64,000 nt of DNA, taken from the NCBI RefSeq assembly GCF_040610475.1, contig NZ_JBEXMJ010000002.1:574827-638826 (forward strand), written 5' to 3'. The notes beneath the pieces are model-generated. The model did no database searches, was not told the origin of the DNA, and saw only the letters and a list, made by a program, of their open reading frames with translations. This DNA is from Actinopolymorpha sp. NPDC004070. Lineage in GTDB: Bacteria; Actinomycetota; Actinomycetes; Propionibacteriales; Actinopolymorphaceae. Within the stretch, counting starts at the first letter, position 1; the number at the start of each line of letters is the position of its first letter. This document shows positions 25,607 to 33,983 of this stretch, one piece after another. Position numbers and translations under genes: made by a program.

Positions 25607-26623
25607 TCAGCCTCGGGCCTTCGGCGCTGCTTGTTTGTGCTCGGTCCAATGGCTCAGAAGCGGGGAGCTCTCCGGTCGCAGGGCGCGGTCGAGGTGCTCG
25701 ACGACGTTTCCGAGTTCCATGCAGGCACGTTCGAGTTCCTGGCGCGTACGGTTGCGTTCGGTGAGCGCGACCGACAACAGGAGCCCGGTCAGGGCGATGG
25801 AGCCGTTGAAAGCCTGAAGAATCACCATCGTGCCCATGAGATCGCGGCCTTCGAACGTGCCGTACCCGTGCACCGCGGCGTGGATGGCCACGGCGGACAG
25901 CAGCACGCCGACCGGTGCCGCACCCGGCAACTGGAATCGCCAGGCGGCCAGCACCAGCACCGGGAATGCGAGGAACGAGACACTGAACGCGGTTTCGCCG
26001 ATCACCATGAGCGCGAACGATGCCGCCAGCATGACCGCCACTTCCGCGATTCGTCTGACGTCGACATAGCGGTAGCGACGCCACGGAACCTTGATCAGCG
26101 TCAGCAGGAGCGGTGCCACGATGAGCACGCCCATCGCGTCACCGGTCCACCAGGTCAGCCAGTAGGTGCCGAAGGAAGCGAGTGGTATCAGGCCGGACAG
26201 CACCAGCAGAGAGGTGCCGATCGTGGAACTGATGAGCATCGCGCCGAGCGCGGCGAGGAACACCAGTGCGAGTGCGTCCTTCAGGCGATCCAGTTCAGGT
26301 CGGAAGCCCGTTCGTCGCAACGCCCAGTACGCGGCCAGGCAGGCCAACGTGGTCCCTGCCGCGGTGGGAACGACGGTGGCCACGGGGCCGGTGAAGATGT
26401 TGACGATCGCCGAACCCACGAAGATCCCGGGCCACATCTCGGGTCCGAGCACGAGAAGGGCGACCAGGGCGATCCCGGTGGGCGGCCAGAACGGGCTGAT
26501 GGACCCACGCTCCAGTCCGATCAGCAGGCCGATCTGGGCAGAACCATACAGAACGGCCGCCAATCCGAGGTTCAGGAGCACCATCGTCAGCGGTCGCCGG
26601 AGCAGTTGCCCGTATCGCTCCAC
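25607..26623 (-). CDS. MASE1-only membrane protein, copy A
   Basis: 338 aa. Eight or more TM segments with the MASE1 hallmarks: ISPFWPPTGIALVALLVLGPEMWPGI, ALRRTGFRPELDRLKDALAL and WLTWWTGDAMGVLIVAPLLL. After the membrane part comes a short coiled coil (RNRTRQELERACMELGNVVEHLDRAL), and the protein ends with no kinase, GGDEF or other output domain. MASE1 is normally the sensor half of such enzymes. The start is GTG 26621-26623 (TAGCGT seven bases upstream); the much longer frame is rejected. It is a near twin of the gene at 30.3-31.3 kb. Confidence 0.85.
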   Translation of the reverse strand: MERYGQLLRRPLTMVLLNLGLAAVLYGSAQIGLLIGLERGSISPFWPPTGIALVALLVLGPEMWPGIFVGSAIVNIFTGPVATVVPTAAGTTLACLAAYWALRRTGFRPELDRLKDALALVFLAALGAMLISSTIGTSLLVLSGLIPLASFGTYWLTWWTGDAMGVLIVAPLLLTLIKVPWRRYRYVDVRRIAEVAVMLAASFALMVIGETAFSVSFLAFPVLVLAAWRFQLPGAAPVGVLLSAVAIHAAVHGYGTFEGRDLMGTMVILQAFNGSIALTGLLLSVALTERNRTRQELERACMELGNVVEHLDRALRPESSPLLSHWTEHKQAAPKARG

Positions 26624-26630
26624 GCCACAC

Positions 26631-26658
26631 ACGCTAGGACGGCTCCCGGAAAGTCCAA
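26631..26658 (-). promoter_or_regulatory. Promoter of MASE1 copy A (TTGGAC-16-TAGCGT)
   Basis: Minus strand: TTGGAC at 26653-26658, a 16-bp spacer, TAGCGT at 26631-26636, then seven bases to the GTG. The same hexamers, spacing and start distance occur at MASE1 copy B, which supports both as real. Confidence 0.6.
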
Positions 26659-26729
26659 AACGCCGAGGATATGGTCCGGCGACCGCCCAGGTCACAAGAT
26701 CGCGTACCGGATCTTCCACAGTTCGTACC

Positions 26730-26759
26730 TTGACTGTTACGTAACCGGTTGGGTACGTT
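26730..26759 (+). promoter_or_regulatory. Sigma70-type promoter with palindromic operator
   Basis: TTGACT (26730-26735), an 18-bp spacer, TACGTT (26754-26759). The spacer contains the perfect palindrome GTTACGTAAC (26736-26745) overlapping AACCGGTT (26743-26750), a layout expected for a repressor site. It drives the SRPBCC gene at 26789 and lies back to back with the MASE1 promoter. Confidence 0.55.
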
Positions 26760-26788
26760 TCTCGCGGGCGCGAACGAAGGAGTACCAG

Positions 26789-27349
26789 ATGACCAGCACC
26801 ACCGGTGGCGGCACTCGCATCCTGGGCAGCCTGGGGGCTGTCGACGGCAAAGGCCTCGTACGCGTCGAGGACCGCTACGACACCGACATCGACGACCTCT
26901 GGTCGGCACTCACCGATCCGGATCGACTGGCCCGGTGGTACGGCACGGTCGAAGGCGACCTTCGTGCCGGCGGAGAGTTCCGGACCTATCTCGAAGGTCC
27001 GGACCTGCGTGGGGTCGGTCGGGTGGAGACGTGCGAGCCCCCGCGCCGCCTGCGCGTGGTGACCAGAGAGACCGACGAGTCCTGGCAGCGAAGTGGTGGC
27101 GTCCCGCCCTTCGACCAGACCCTCGAGGCCACGCTGACCGTCGACGGAGATCGCACGGTCCTCGTCATCGAGGCCCACGGCATGCCCCTGGACAAGGTCG
27201 CCGCCTACGGGGCCGGGTTGCAGATCCACGTCGAACACCTGGCGGCCCACGTCGCCGGTCGCGGGCCCGGAGACGACGACGGGACACGATGGGGCGAACT
27301 CGTCCCTGCCTACCAGCACCTTGCCGCCGCCATCCGCTCGGCTGGCTGA
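26789..27349 (+). CDS. SRPBCC / AHSA1-like domain protein
   Basis: 186 aa. START-fold signs: VRVEDRYDTDIDDLWSALTDPDRLARWYG, DLRAGGEFRTYLEG, the acidic strand LEATLTVDGDRTVLVIEAHGMP and a C-terminal helix LVPAYQHLAAAIRS. GAAGGAG lies eight bases before ATG 26789. Such genes usually sit beside an ArsR repressor, which is missing here although the promoter has a palindromic operator-like site. Confidence 0.88.
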   Translation: MTSTTGGGTRILGSLGAVDGKGLVRVEDRYDTDIDDLWSALTDPDRLARWYGTVEGDLRAGGEFRTYLEGPDLRGVGRVETCEPPRRLRVVTRETDESWQRSGGVPPFDQTLEATLTVDGDRTVLVIEAHGMPLDKVAAYGAGLQIHVEHLAAHVAGRGPGDDDGTRWGELVPAYQHLAAAIRSAG

Positions 27350-27371
27350 GGAGGAGTACGGGCAATGGGCC

Positions 27372-27690
27372 CTATGCCGCAACCGCGCGTGGGCTGAAGC
27401 AGTCGATGACCACGCGTTCGACCCGAGGGGACTCCTGCGCCGTGGTGGCGTAGAGGCAGAACGGATGCCCGTCCGGGTCGGCTTAGACGCGGAACCCTTC
27501 GTTGTCCTGAAGCTTGGACGCGCCGAGCCGTTGAACGAGTCCCTCGCCGTCGTCCAGATCGGGTACGGAGATGTCGAGGTGCATCTGTTGCGGGTACTCC
27601 GGGTCCGGCCAGCGCGGCGGACGTTAGAACACCACGTTCTGGAGCTCGATGCCCGTTTCGGTGATTGATCTTGCTCCTGGCGATCTGAGG
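27372..27690 (-). pseudogene. VOC-family pseudogene with two nonsense codons
   Basis: On the minus strand the frame reads ITETGIELQNVVF, TAA (27624-27626), RPPRWPDPEYPQQMHLDIS, VPDLDDGEGLVQRLGASKL, DNEGFRV, TAA (27483-27485), ADPDGHPFCLYATT and VERVVIDCFSPRAVAA, ending with TAG at 27372. This is a recognisable glyoxalase-like domain missing its N-terminal third. Both internal stops fall where Tyr or a similar residue would be expected. The 5' boundary is approximate. Confidence 0.75.
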
Positions 27691-27750
27691 CGAGTCAAGC
27701 CGGCACGGTCGATACTGGCCGCGGGACCAGTCACCCGCCACTATGAGCGT

Positions 27751-28014
27751 GTGAACATCTCTGCGCGGGTCGTCGTGGGGTGGCTGGGGCTGGCATGCTT
27801 CGTGCCGCTGTTGTTCCTCTACCTCGTCAGCGGGCTGGTCGCGCCGTGGTGGGCGGTCGCGGGCTTCGGCGTGGTCTGGTGCCTGTTGTTCGTCACCGCC
27901 CTGCGAACGTTTCGGCGCCGGCCGCTGCTGGCGCTCGCTCTGCCGCTCCTGGGGCTGGCGTGGTGGTTCGCGGTGCTGTGGTTCGGGGACGTGTTCTTGA
28001 ACTGGACCGCCTGA
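27751..28014 (+). CDS. Small three-TM membrane protein
   Basis: 87 aa from GTG 27751. Three hydrophobic segments (VVVGWLGLACFVPLLFLYLVSG, WWAVAGFGVVWCLLFVTA and LLALALPLLGLAWWFAVL) separated by an Arg-rich turn TFRRRP; it ends GDVFLNWTA. Unknown family. CACTAT lies six bases before the start, matching the leaderless pattern in this window, so I prefer this start to the longer frame. Confidence 0.65.
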   Translation: MNISARVVVGWLGLACFVPLLFLYLVSGLVAPWWAVAGFGVVWCLLFVTALRTFRRRPLLALALPLLGLAWWFAVLWFGDVFLNWTA

Positions 28015-28240
28015 TGTCAACCCGCGATTCGACGAGGCGTTCGGTCGTCGTCCGCCTTCCCATCTGCATCGACGACAAGGCGACGAAGACGTGTCACAGG
28101 TGCCGGTCGAGGCCGGCTACACCTGGCTCCGGGATCCGGACGGGGGATCCTCCCTGATCGTCGGATGGACTCGCTGCCTGTGAGGAAGCCGGTTGAAATG
28201 CCCATGACCGTCGCTGGAGGGCGGTGCTAGCGTCCGTCTG

Positions 28241-28966
28241 ATGGACGGCCCGACAACTGGTGACGCCTTCGGCGAGCTTCTTCGCGCCGCTATGGAAGGG
28301 CGCCCTTCCCTTGGCGCCATCGAGAGAGACGACGGTGTGCTCGACCCCCACGATGGCCGCATCTATCTCGGCGGCATCCACGAGTGGAGCGAGCTGGACC
28401 GGATCGCGTGCGCCCGCGTGGTGGGGAAGACGCTCGATGTCGGCTGCGGCGCGGGTCGGCACAGCCTTCATCTGCAGGAGAAGGGTTTCGACGTCACCGG
28501 GATCGATCCGTCTGCCGGGGCATGCGAGGTGAGCCGTGCGCGTGGCGTACGGAAAGTACGTCGGACCAGCGTCGAGGACGTTCCCCGCCTTGAGGAACGC
28601 TTCGACACCTTCGTGCTTCTCGGCAACAACCTCGCGTTGCTGGGATCACCGGAGCATGCTCCGATCGTGCTCGACGCACTCGCCCAGGTGGCTTCGCCGA
28701 ACGCCAAGGTGCTGGGCGGGAGTAGGGACCCCTACCGCACCGACGCGAAGCTCCATCTGGACTACCACGCCCACAACCGGAAACGTGGCCGGCCTGGAGG
28801 GCAGACCCGGATCCGAAGTCGGTTCGAGAGACTCGCCGACCCGTGGTTCGACTACCTCTTCTGTTCGCGCGACGAACTGGTCGGCCTGACGAAGAACTCG
28901 GCCTGGCGGCTCGCCGAGTTCGACGAAGACGGGGCCGGCTATCTCGCGGAACTCCGCCTGCGCTGA
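28241..28966 (+). CDS. Class I SAM-dependent methyltransferase
   Basis: 241 aa. Motif I TLDVGCGAGRHSLHLQEKG, TGIDPSAGACEVSRARG, FDTFVLLGNNLALLG and a C-terminal GQTRIRSRFERLADPWFDYLFCSRDEL region seen in a distinct actinomycete subgroup. Substrate unknown. TAGCGT (28228-28233) is seven bases before the ATG with no ribosome-binding site, so the transcript is probably leaderless. Confidence 0.88.
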   Translation: MDGPTTGDAFGELLRAAMEGRPSLGAIERDDGVLDPHDGRIYLGGIHEWSELDRIACARVVGKTLDVGCGAGRHSLHLQEKGFDVTGIDPSAGACEVSRARGVRKVRRTSVEDVPRLEERFDTFVLLGNNLALLGSPEHAPIVLDALAQVASPNAKVLGGSRDPYRTDAKLHLDYHAHNRKRGRPGGQTRIRSRFERLADPWFDYLFCSRDELVGLTKNSAWRLAEFDEDGAGYLAELRLR

Positions 28967-29027
28967 CCAGAGGGGGACGCCGACGTGGAGGGACACGATC
29001 ATCGTGGGAGCCAGTAGCTTGCCGTGG

Positions 29028-29310
29028 ATGAGCGTCCCCGATCCTTCGCCGGACCAGTACCTGTCGACCCTTCCCCGGAAGCGAATGGGAGCCGGCGTGC
29101 TACTTCTGGATCCGGATGGGGCGCCTCCTGGCCGTGGACTGGGTGCCGCCGAACGAGGGTCGGACGGAGGGGGTGATGATGATCTTCGACGGCGGATTGG
29201 TGCCGCCTGATGTCGCTGCGGAGACAACCGTGCCGGTGGAGGAACTCCGCGGGTGTGGCGTGATCCGGGTGGCCACGTTGTCGCCCAACTGGCGGAGCGA
29301 TCCTGAGTAG
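29028..29310 (+). pseudogene. Nudix hydrolase with the Nudix box deleted
   Basis: ATG 29028 opens VPDPSPDQYLSTLPRKRMGAGVLLLDPDG, the usual start of an actinomycete Nudix protein. The text then jumps, with a change of reading frame near 29116, to GRLLAVDWVPPNEGRTEGVMMIFDGG and VEELRGCGVIRVATLS, the usual second half. The whole Nudix box (GX5EX7REUXEEXGU), about 50 residues, is missing between them. Neither fragment could hydrolyse a nucleoside diphosphate. Confidence 0.75.
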
Positions 29311-29340
29311 CCCGAATCGCCCACTGCTAGGGTGACGGCC

Positions 29341-30060
29341 GTGTCGGTCGGTGAGCCTTGGCGGGACCTGGCGAGTGACTACGAGAATGCGCGGCAGCGT
29401 CCGGATTCTCTCGATCGCATCCTCGAGTGGCCGATGCAGCAGGAAGTCATCGGTGATCCGCAAGGGCTGCGGATCCTGGACCTCGGCTGTGGGAGCGGTG
29501 CGAAGGCGGTGCACTGGGCCCGACACGGTGCGGCCGAGGTTGTCGGCGTGGACATCACCGGTCAGTTCGTCCCCGATCCGCCGGACAACGTTCGACTGAT
29601 CAGCGGGGACCTGTCTGACCCCGACGCCATCGACGAAATACGCGGTCGCGTCTACGACCGAATCCTCTTCCTCCAGTCCCTCAGCTACGCCAAGGACCAG
29701 GTGCACACGCTGCGCAGCGCTCGCGGTCTGTTGGCGCCGCAAGGCCGGATCATCGTTCAGCGATCCCACCCCGTTCGATTCGCTGTCGAACGGGCCGAAG
29801 TCAACGGCACCAGCCTCGGCGAGGAGTACTACTCGACCGACCCGTACCAGTACGCCTCCCGCTGGAACGCGAACGTGACTCTCACCCGCAAGACCCAGAC
29901 GATCGCTGACATGCTCAACGCCTTCGCCGCCGCAGGGCTTCATGTCGAACGAGCCATCGAGCCGCAGTTGACCCCGGAGAACCAGAACCGCTATCCCCAC
30001 AAGCAGGAGTGGCTCAATAGGCACCTCGGCGTGGTTCTCTTCGTCCTGCGAGCGATCTGA
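29341..30060 (+). CDS. Class I SAM-dependent methyltransferase
   Basis: 239 aa. PWRDLASDYENARQRPDSLDRILEWPMQQEV, motif I ILDLGCGSGAKAVHWAR, VGVDITGQFV, DRILFLQSLSYAKDQVHTLRSARGLLAPQGRIIVQ. Substrate unknown. An in-frame GTG also occurs at 29332, but GTG 29341 lies exactly seven bases after TAGGGT (29328-29333), and the earlier GTG would sit inside that hexamer, so 29341 is chosen. Confidence 0.87.
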   Translation: MSVGEPWRDLASDYENARQRPDSLDRILEWPMQQEVIGDPQGLRILDLGCGSGAKAVHWARHGAAEVVGVDITGQFVPDPPDNVRLISGDLSDPDAIDEIRGRVYDRILFLQSLSYAKDQVHTLRSARGLLAPQGRIIVQRSHPVRFAVERAEVNGTSLGEEYYSTDPYQYASRWNANVTLTRKTQTIADMLNAFAAAGLHVERAIEPQLTPENQNRYPHKQEWLNRHLGVVLFVLRAI

Positions 30061-30279
30061 CGGGTCAACTTCGAGGCCGCGCCGACCAACACAAGCGCCC
30101 CGGCAACGGCACGTTGCGCATATTACGATTGGGTCGTATATCAGTCCCATCCGGTAATGGCGCGGACCGGGTACGGCTGCGCCGTGGCGCTAAGGCGTTC
30201 TGGGCGCAATATGGAGGTCGGCAGGCTGGCCGGGTGATGATGGCACCGGAGCAAGCACGGGTGCATTGATCTCAGCGGG

Positions 30280-31296
30280 TCAGGCTCGTCCCCTGGAGGT
30301 ACTCTGCTTATGCTTGGCCCAGTGTCGGAGAGAGGACGTTTTGTCCGGCCGCATAGCGTGGTCGAGATGGGCGATGACGTCTCCGAGTTGTGTGCAGGTG
30401 CGTTCGAGTTCCTCGCGTGAACGCTCGCGTTCACTGATGGCGACGGACAACAGGAGCCCGGTCAGGGCGATCGAGCCGTTGAGCATCTGAAGTATCGCCA
30501 TCGTGCAGAGCAGATCGTGGCCGGCGAACGTGCCGTACCCATGAACCGCGGCGTGGATGGCCACTGCAGAGACCAGCAGCGCGACGGGTGCCGCGCCCGG
30601 CAGCTGGAATCGCCAGGCGGCGAGGACCAGCACCGGGAACGCCAGGAACGACACCCCCAACACCTTTTCGCCGACCAGCATGATGCCGAGCGTCCCAACT
30701 ATCAGGAGTGCTACCTCCGTGAATCGTTCGGAGTCGATGTAGCGATATCGGCGCCACGGAAGCTTGCTCAGAGTCAGCAGCAGTGGCGTGACGATGAGGA
30801 CGCCCATCGCGTCGCCGGTCCACCAGGTCAGCCAGGAGGGAAGGAGGTAGCCGAGGGGCACCACCCCGGTGATCAGCAGCACCGCTACCCCGACCGTCGA
30901 ACTGATGAGCATCGCTCCGAGGGCGGCGATGAAGACAAGCGCGAGGGCATCCTTCAAGCGATCCAACTCGACCCGGAAACCTATCCTGCGTAGTGCCCAG
31001 TACGCAGTCAGGCAGGCAAGGGTCATGCCCACCGCGGTGGGGACGGCGTTGATCGCCGGGCCGGTCATCACGTTGCTGACCGCCGAGCCCAACAGGATTC
31101 CGGCCCACATCTCGGGCCCCAGAAGAAGGAGCGCCGCCACGGCGATCCCGGTAGGTGGCCAGAACGGGCTGATGGATCCGCGATCCAGCCCGATCACCAG
31201 GCCAATCCGCGCAGACCCATACAAGGCGGCCGCCAACCCCAGGTTCAGAAGAACCACCATCAGCGGCCGTCGGAGCAGTCCCTCGTATCGCTCCAC
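30280..31296 (-). CDS. MASE1-only membrane protein, copy B
   Basis: 338 aa, exactly the same length as copy A at 25.6 kb and alike over its whole length (ISPFWPPTGIAVAALLLLGPEMW, WLTWWTGDAMGVLIVTPLLL, coiled-coil tail REELERTCTQLGDVIAHLDHAM). It too lacks any output domain. GTG 31294-31296 with TAGCGT seven bases upstream; the reading frame open to 32643 is rejected because it overlaps clear plus-strand genes. The pair probably arose by duplication. MASE1 domains are integral-membrane sensors; here the signal would have to pass to another protein, perhaps through the coiled coil. Confidence 0.85.
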   Translation of the reverse strand: MERYEGLLRRPLMVVLLNLGLAAALYGSARIGLVIGLDRGSISPFWPPTGIAVAALLLLGPEMWAGILLGSAVSNVMTGPAINAVPTAVGMTLACLTAYWALRRIGFRVELDRLKDALALVFIAALGAMLISSTVGVAVLLITGVVPLGYLLPSWLTWWTGDAMGVLIVTPLLLTLSKLPWRRYRYIDSERFTEVALLIVGTLGIMLVGEKVLGVSFLAFPVLVLAAWRFQLPGAAPVALLVSAVAIHAAVHGYGTFAGHDLLCTMAILQMLNGSIALTGLLLSVAISERERSREELERTCTQLGDVIAHLDHAMRPDKTSSLRHWAKHKQSTSRGRA

Positions 31297-31303
31297 CAGC
31301 CAC

Positions 31304-31331
31304 ACGCTAAGCCGGTCCCCCGAAAGTCCAA
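31304..31331 (-). promoter_or_regulatory. Promoter of MASE1 copy B (TTGGAC-16-TAGCGT)
   Basis: TTGGAC at 31326-31331, a 16-bp spacer and TAGCGT at 31304-31309 on the minus strand, then seven bases to GTG, the same as copy A. The conserved block GGCGTTTTGGACTTTC also includes bases upstream of the -35 hexamer. Confidence 0.6.
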
Positions 31332-31494
31332 AACGCCCGGGGACCTTCAGGCCCGTAGTTGGCACGCTGAGGCGCGGAACTTGCCGACGAGCGGGCACGT
31401 CGTTCTGCCCGCCCGGCGAGAAAATCCATTGCGAGGGGCCGGCACCGCATGTCTGATTGACCGGCCGCCAGTCACGGGAGAGAACAGGACGCCC

Positions 31495-32073
31495 ATGTCG
31501 TTGCCCACCCCCACGCTGCTCACCGCTCGTCTTCGGCTGCGTCCCTTCGCCGAGACGGACGCGGACGACCTCTTCGCGCTGCACAGCAGCGCGTACGTGC
31601 TGCGTTACTGGGACTCGCCGCCGTGGACCGACCGTGCGCGCGCCGAGCGGTTCATCGCGGCCTGCCGGCAGACGGCAGCGGAGGGTACCGGGGCGCGGCT
31701 GGCCGTCGATCGTGTCTCCGACGGGGCGTTCATCGGCTGGTGCAGCCTGAACCGGTGGAATCCGGACTACCGCAGCGCGGCGCTGGGCTACTGCTACAGC
31801 GATGCGGCGTGGGGCCAGGGCTACGCGACCGAGGCCGCGCGCGGCTTGTTGCGGTGGGCCTTCGACACGCTGGACCTGAATCGCGTCCAGGCTGAGGCGG
31901 ACACGCGCAACGTGGCGTCTGCTCGCGTGCTGGAGAAGCTCGGGTTCGTGCGTGAAGGGACGTTGCGGGAAGACTGCATCGTGGACGGCGAGGTTTCCGA
32001 CTCGTGGGTCTACGGGCTGATCCGGCGAGAGTGGCGGCCATCGACCGAGCCGGACACCCTGCTTGCGGGCTGA
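31495..32073 (+). CDS. GNAT-family acetyltransferase (RimJ/RimL-like)
   Basis: 192 aa. LLTARLRLRPFAETDADDLFALHSS start, SAALGYCYSDAAWGQGYATEAARGLL (motif A, Q-G-x-A), LNRVQAEADTRNVASARVLEKLGFVREGTLRED (motif B). This is the ribosomal-protein-acetyltransferase-like branch, whose members acetylate protein N-termini or small molecules. ATG 31495 follows AGGA by about six bases. Confidence 0.9.
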   Translation: MSLPTPTLLTARLRLRPFAETDADDLFALHSSAYVLRYWDSPPWTDRARAERFIAACRQTAAEGTGARLAVDRVSDGAFIGWCSLNRWNPDYRSAALGYCYSDAAWGQGYATEAARGLLRWAFDTLDLNRVQAEADTRNVASARVLEKLGFVREGTLREDCIVDGEVSDSWVYGLIRREWRPSTEPDTLLAG

Positions 32074-32157
32074 CGCGAACCCTGTTTGCGGCTCGATGAG
32101 CACCAACTCGGATATCCGTTGGCGGGAGCCGTCGACGGCGGGATAGGACAGGGGTCC

Positions 32158-32922
32158 ATGGGAACTGCAGAGCGTGCCGGATCCGCCAAGATCCGTGCGG
32201 CAGTGGTCAACCACAACACCTCGCCATGGACCGAGCTGGCCGTGCGCTCCCTCTTCGCGCAGGATCCCGACCTCGACATCACCCTGACGATCTACGACAA
32301 CGCCTCCACCGATGACCAGACCAGCCTTCGCCGTGCGGCTGGCAAGTTCGGCGTGCCGATCGTGGCATCCGGCTTCACCACCGAGACGCTGAACAACTCT
32401 CATGGCGAGATTCTCCGCCGGTTCGTCCTGGATCCGGCCAACGCCGACTGCACCTACTTCCTGTTCCTCGACACCGACGTCTGCCTCACCCAGCCCGGAA
32501 CGATCCAACGGCTCATCGAGACCCTGCTCACCCACGAGGACGCGTTCGGAACGGCGCCGCGCATGTCCTGGGACGGCGAGACGGAAACACCGGAGGAGCG
32601 GGAGCGAGCGGAACGCTCGGGGCTCTACGAGACCCGGCTGCACCCGTGCTGTGCGCTGGTGCGCAACACCCCGCTGTTCCGTCGTGTCGTCGAGGAGGTC
32701 GGCCTCTCCTGCGCGAGCTACCTATGGGCTGAGAGCAGCCAGTACCTCGACACCTTCGAACTGATGACTCGGGTCATGCGCACCCACGGCCTTCGCCACG
32801 TGATCGCCGACACGCTTGTGATGCATGCTTTCGGAGTCTCGTATCCGAACGCTTGGGAGAACACGCTTCCCGCCAAAGTGGCGCGACGCGATGAATGGCT
32901 GGCCCGCCTCGACTCACGATGA
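32158..32922 (+). CDS. Glycosyltransferase family 2-like protein
   Basis: 254 aa from ATG 32158, preceded by CAGGGG. GT-A-like N-terminus: IRAAVVNHNTSPWTELAVRSL, then TLTIYDNASTDDQTS, and the metal-binding DxD motif in FLFLDTDVCL. The C-terminal half has LHPCCALVRNTPLFRRVVEE and a long helix. This fits a short, soluble sugar transferase; donor and acceptor are unknown. No sugar-nucleotide genes adjoin it. An upstream in-frame start at 32086 has no ribosome-binding site. Confidence 0.75.
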   Translation: MGTAERAGSAKIRAAVVNHNTSPWTELAVRSLFAQDPDLDITLTIYDNASTDDQTSLRRAAGKFGVPIVASGFTTETLNNSHGEILRRFVLDPANADCTYFLFLDTDVCLTQPGTIQRLIETLLTHEDAFGTAPRMSWDGETETPEERERAERSGLYETRLHPCCALVRNTPLFRRVVEEVGLSCASYLWAESSQYLDTFELMTRVMRTHGLRHVIADTLVMHAFGVSYPNAWENTLPAKVARRDEWLARLDSR

Positions 32923-33056
32923 GGAGTCCGGCTGGGCGGTCAGCCTGAAGGACCGGCGGGCTTTGGCCGGTGCCTGACTCGGGTCGCGGAGACCGGGCCC
33001 GCAAGCCCCTGCGGCTCGGACCTGGCGGTTCGGTGACTACCTCAAGTTGGGGCAAG

Positions 33057-33983
33057 ATGGCTTCGATGGACGCTTCGGCAACCGGGTATCCGCTTCCGCC
33101 CAGTGAGGTGACGGGCCGGCTGGGGGTTCAGGTCGAGGGGTACCTGGGTGGGAGGGCGAACACCCAGTGGCTGGTCACCGCCGCCGGATCGCCCCTCGTT
33201 CTCCGCCGCTACCCCGCGGAGCCCCTCGGCGACGTGGGCTATGAGTTGAGCGTTCTGCGGCGTCTGAACGCCATGGGCTGGCCAGTCCCCGTACCGGTCG
33301 ACGATCCGATCGATGTCGATGGGCATACCTGGTGCTTGTTCAGTCGGTTGTCAGGGGCGTCGCGGACCGTTGCTGATCCCAAGGCCGAGCAGCGTGCGCG
33401 CGGACGCCTCCTGGCAGAGCTGCATGCGGATACGGAGACCCTCGGTGATCTGGGGCAGCGGCCAGGATGGCACCGTGCCGAGGCGGTGGTGGCCGATTCG
33501 GAGCTGTACCGGGGATTGGCGGCCTATCAACGTCTGTTTCCATGGCAGGCCCGCCTCCTCCGGTGGCATGCCGAGCGTGCACACGAACGGTTCGACGCAT
33601 TGGATCTTGGCAACCGCTGTCTCATCGTGCTGCACAGCGACTTCAATGCGAGAAACCTGCTCTTCCAGAACGGGAAGCTGACGGGCATCGTGGACTTCGA
33701 AAGTACGCATCTCAACCACCGCGCTTCGGAGTTCGCGCTGGCGTGGCAGGGAAGGTACGACGAAGTTCTGCACGGCTACGAAGAAGTGCGGCCGCTCGAC
33801 GAGGTCGATCGGGCCCTCCTGGCTCCCACGCTGTGGTCGTGGGTCCTGCTCGGCGTTGCGGAGAACATCCGACGCATGACGTCAGACTCGATCGAGCCTC
33901 ACGGTTTCGACTGGCAGGTAGGCAGGCTCCTGCGCCGATCGCCGCTCATGGGCAGTGAGGCGGCGCCGTACCCCGGCAACTGA
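33057..33983 (+). CDS. Phosphotransferase (APH fold)
   Basis: 308 aa. VEGYLGGRANTQWLVTAAGSPLVLRRYP forms the small lobe, LSVLRRLNAMGWPVPVPV follows, Brenner motif LHSDFNARNLLF (Asp, Asn), IVDFESTHLNHRASEFALAW for the second metal site. Substrate unknown. ATG 33057 and ATG 33066 are both in frame; the upstream bases GGGGCAAG favour neither clearly. A small hairpin (AGGCGA/TCGCCT) at 34024-34042 may end the transcript. Confidence 0.87.
   Translation: MASMDASATGYPLPPSEVTGRLGVQVEGYLGGRANTQWLVTAAGSPLVLRRYPAEPLGDVGYELSVLRRLNAMGWPVPVPVDDPIDVDGHTWCLFSRLSGASRTVADPKAEQRARGRLLAELHADTETLGDLGQRPGWHRAEAVVADSELYRGLAAYQRLFPWQARLLRWHAERAHERFDALDLGNRCLIVLHSDFNARNLLFQNGKLTGIVDFESTHLNHRASEFALAWQGRYDEVLHGYEEVRPLDEVDRALLAPTLWSWVLLGVAENIRRMTSDSIEPHGFDWQVGRLLRRSPLMGSEAAPYPGN

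Noticed and set aside
28091..28183. 30-codon ORF VSQVPVEAGYTWLRDPDGG and on
   Set aside because: It has a protein-like ring to it but no ribosome-binding site, promoter or recognisable family; too short to support.
30280..32643. 787-codon extension of MASE1 copy B
   Set aside because: The N-terminal 449 codons are antisense to clear GNAT and glycosyltransferase genes; the promoter and GTG at 31296 match copy A exactly.
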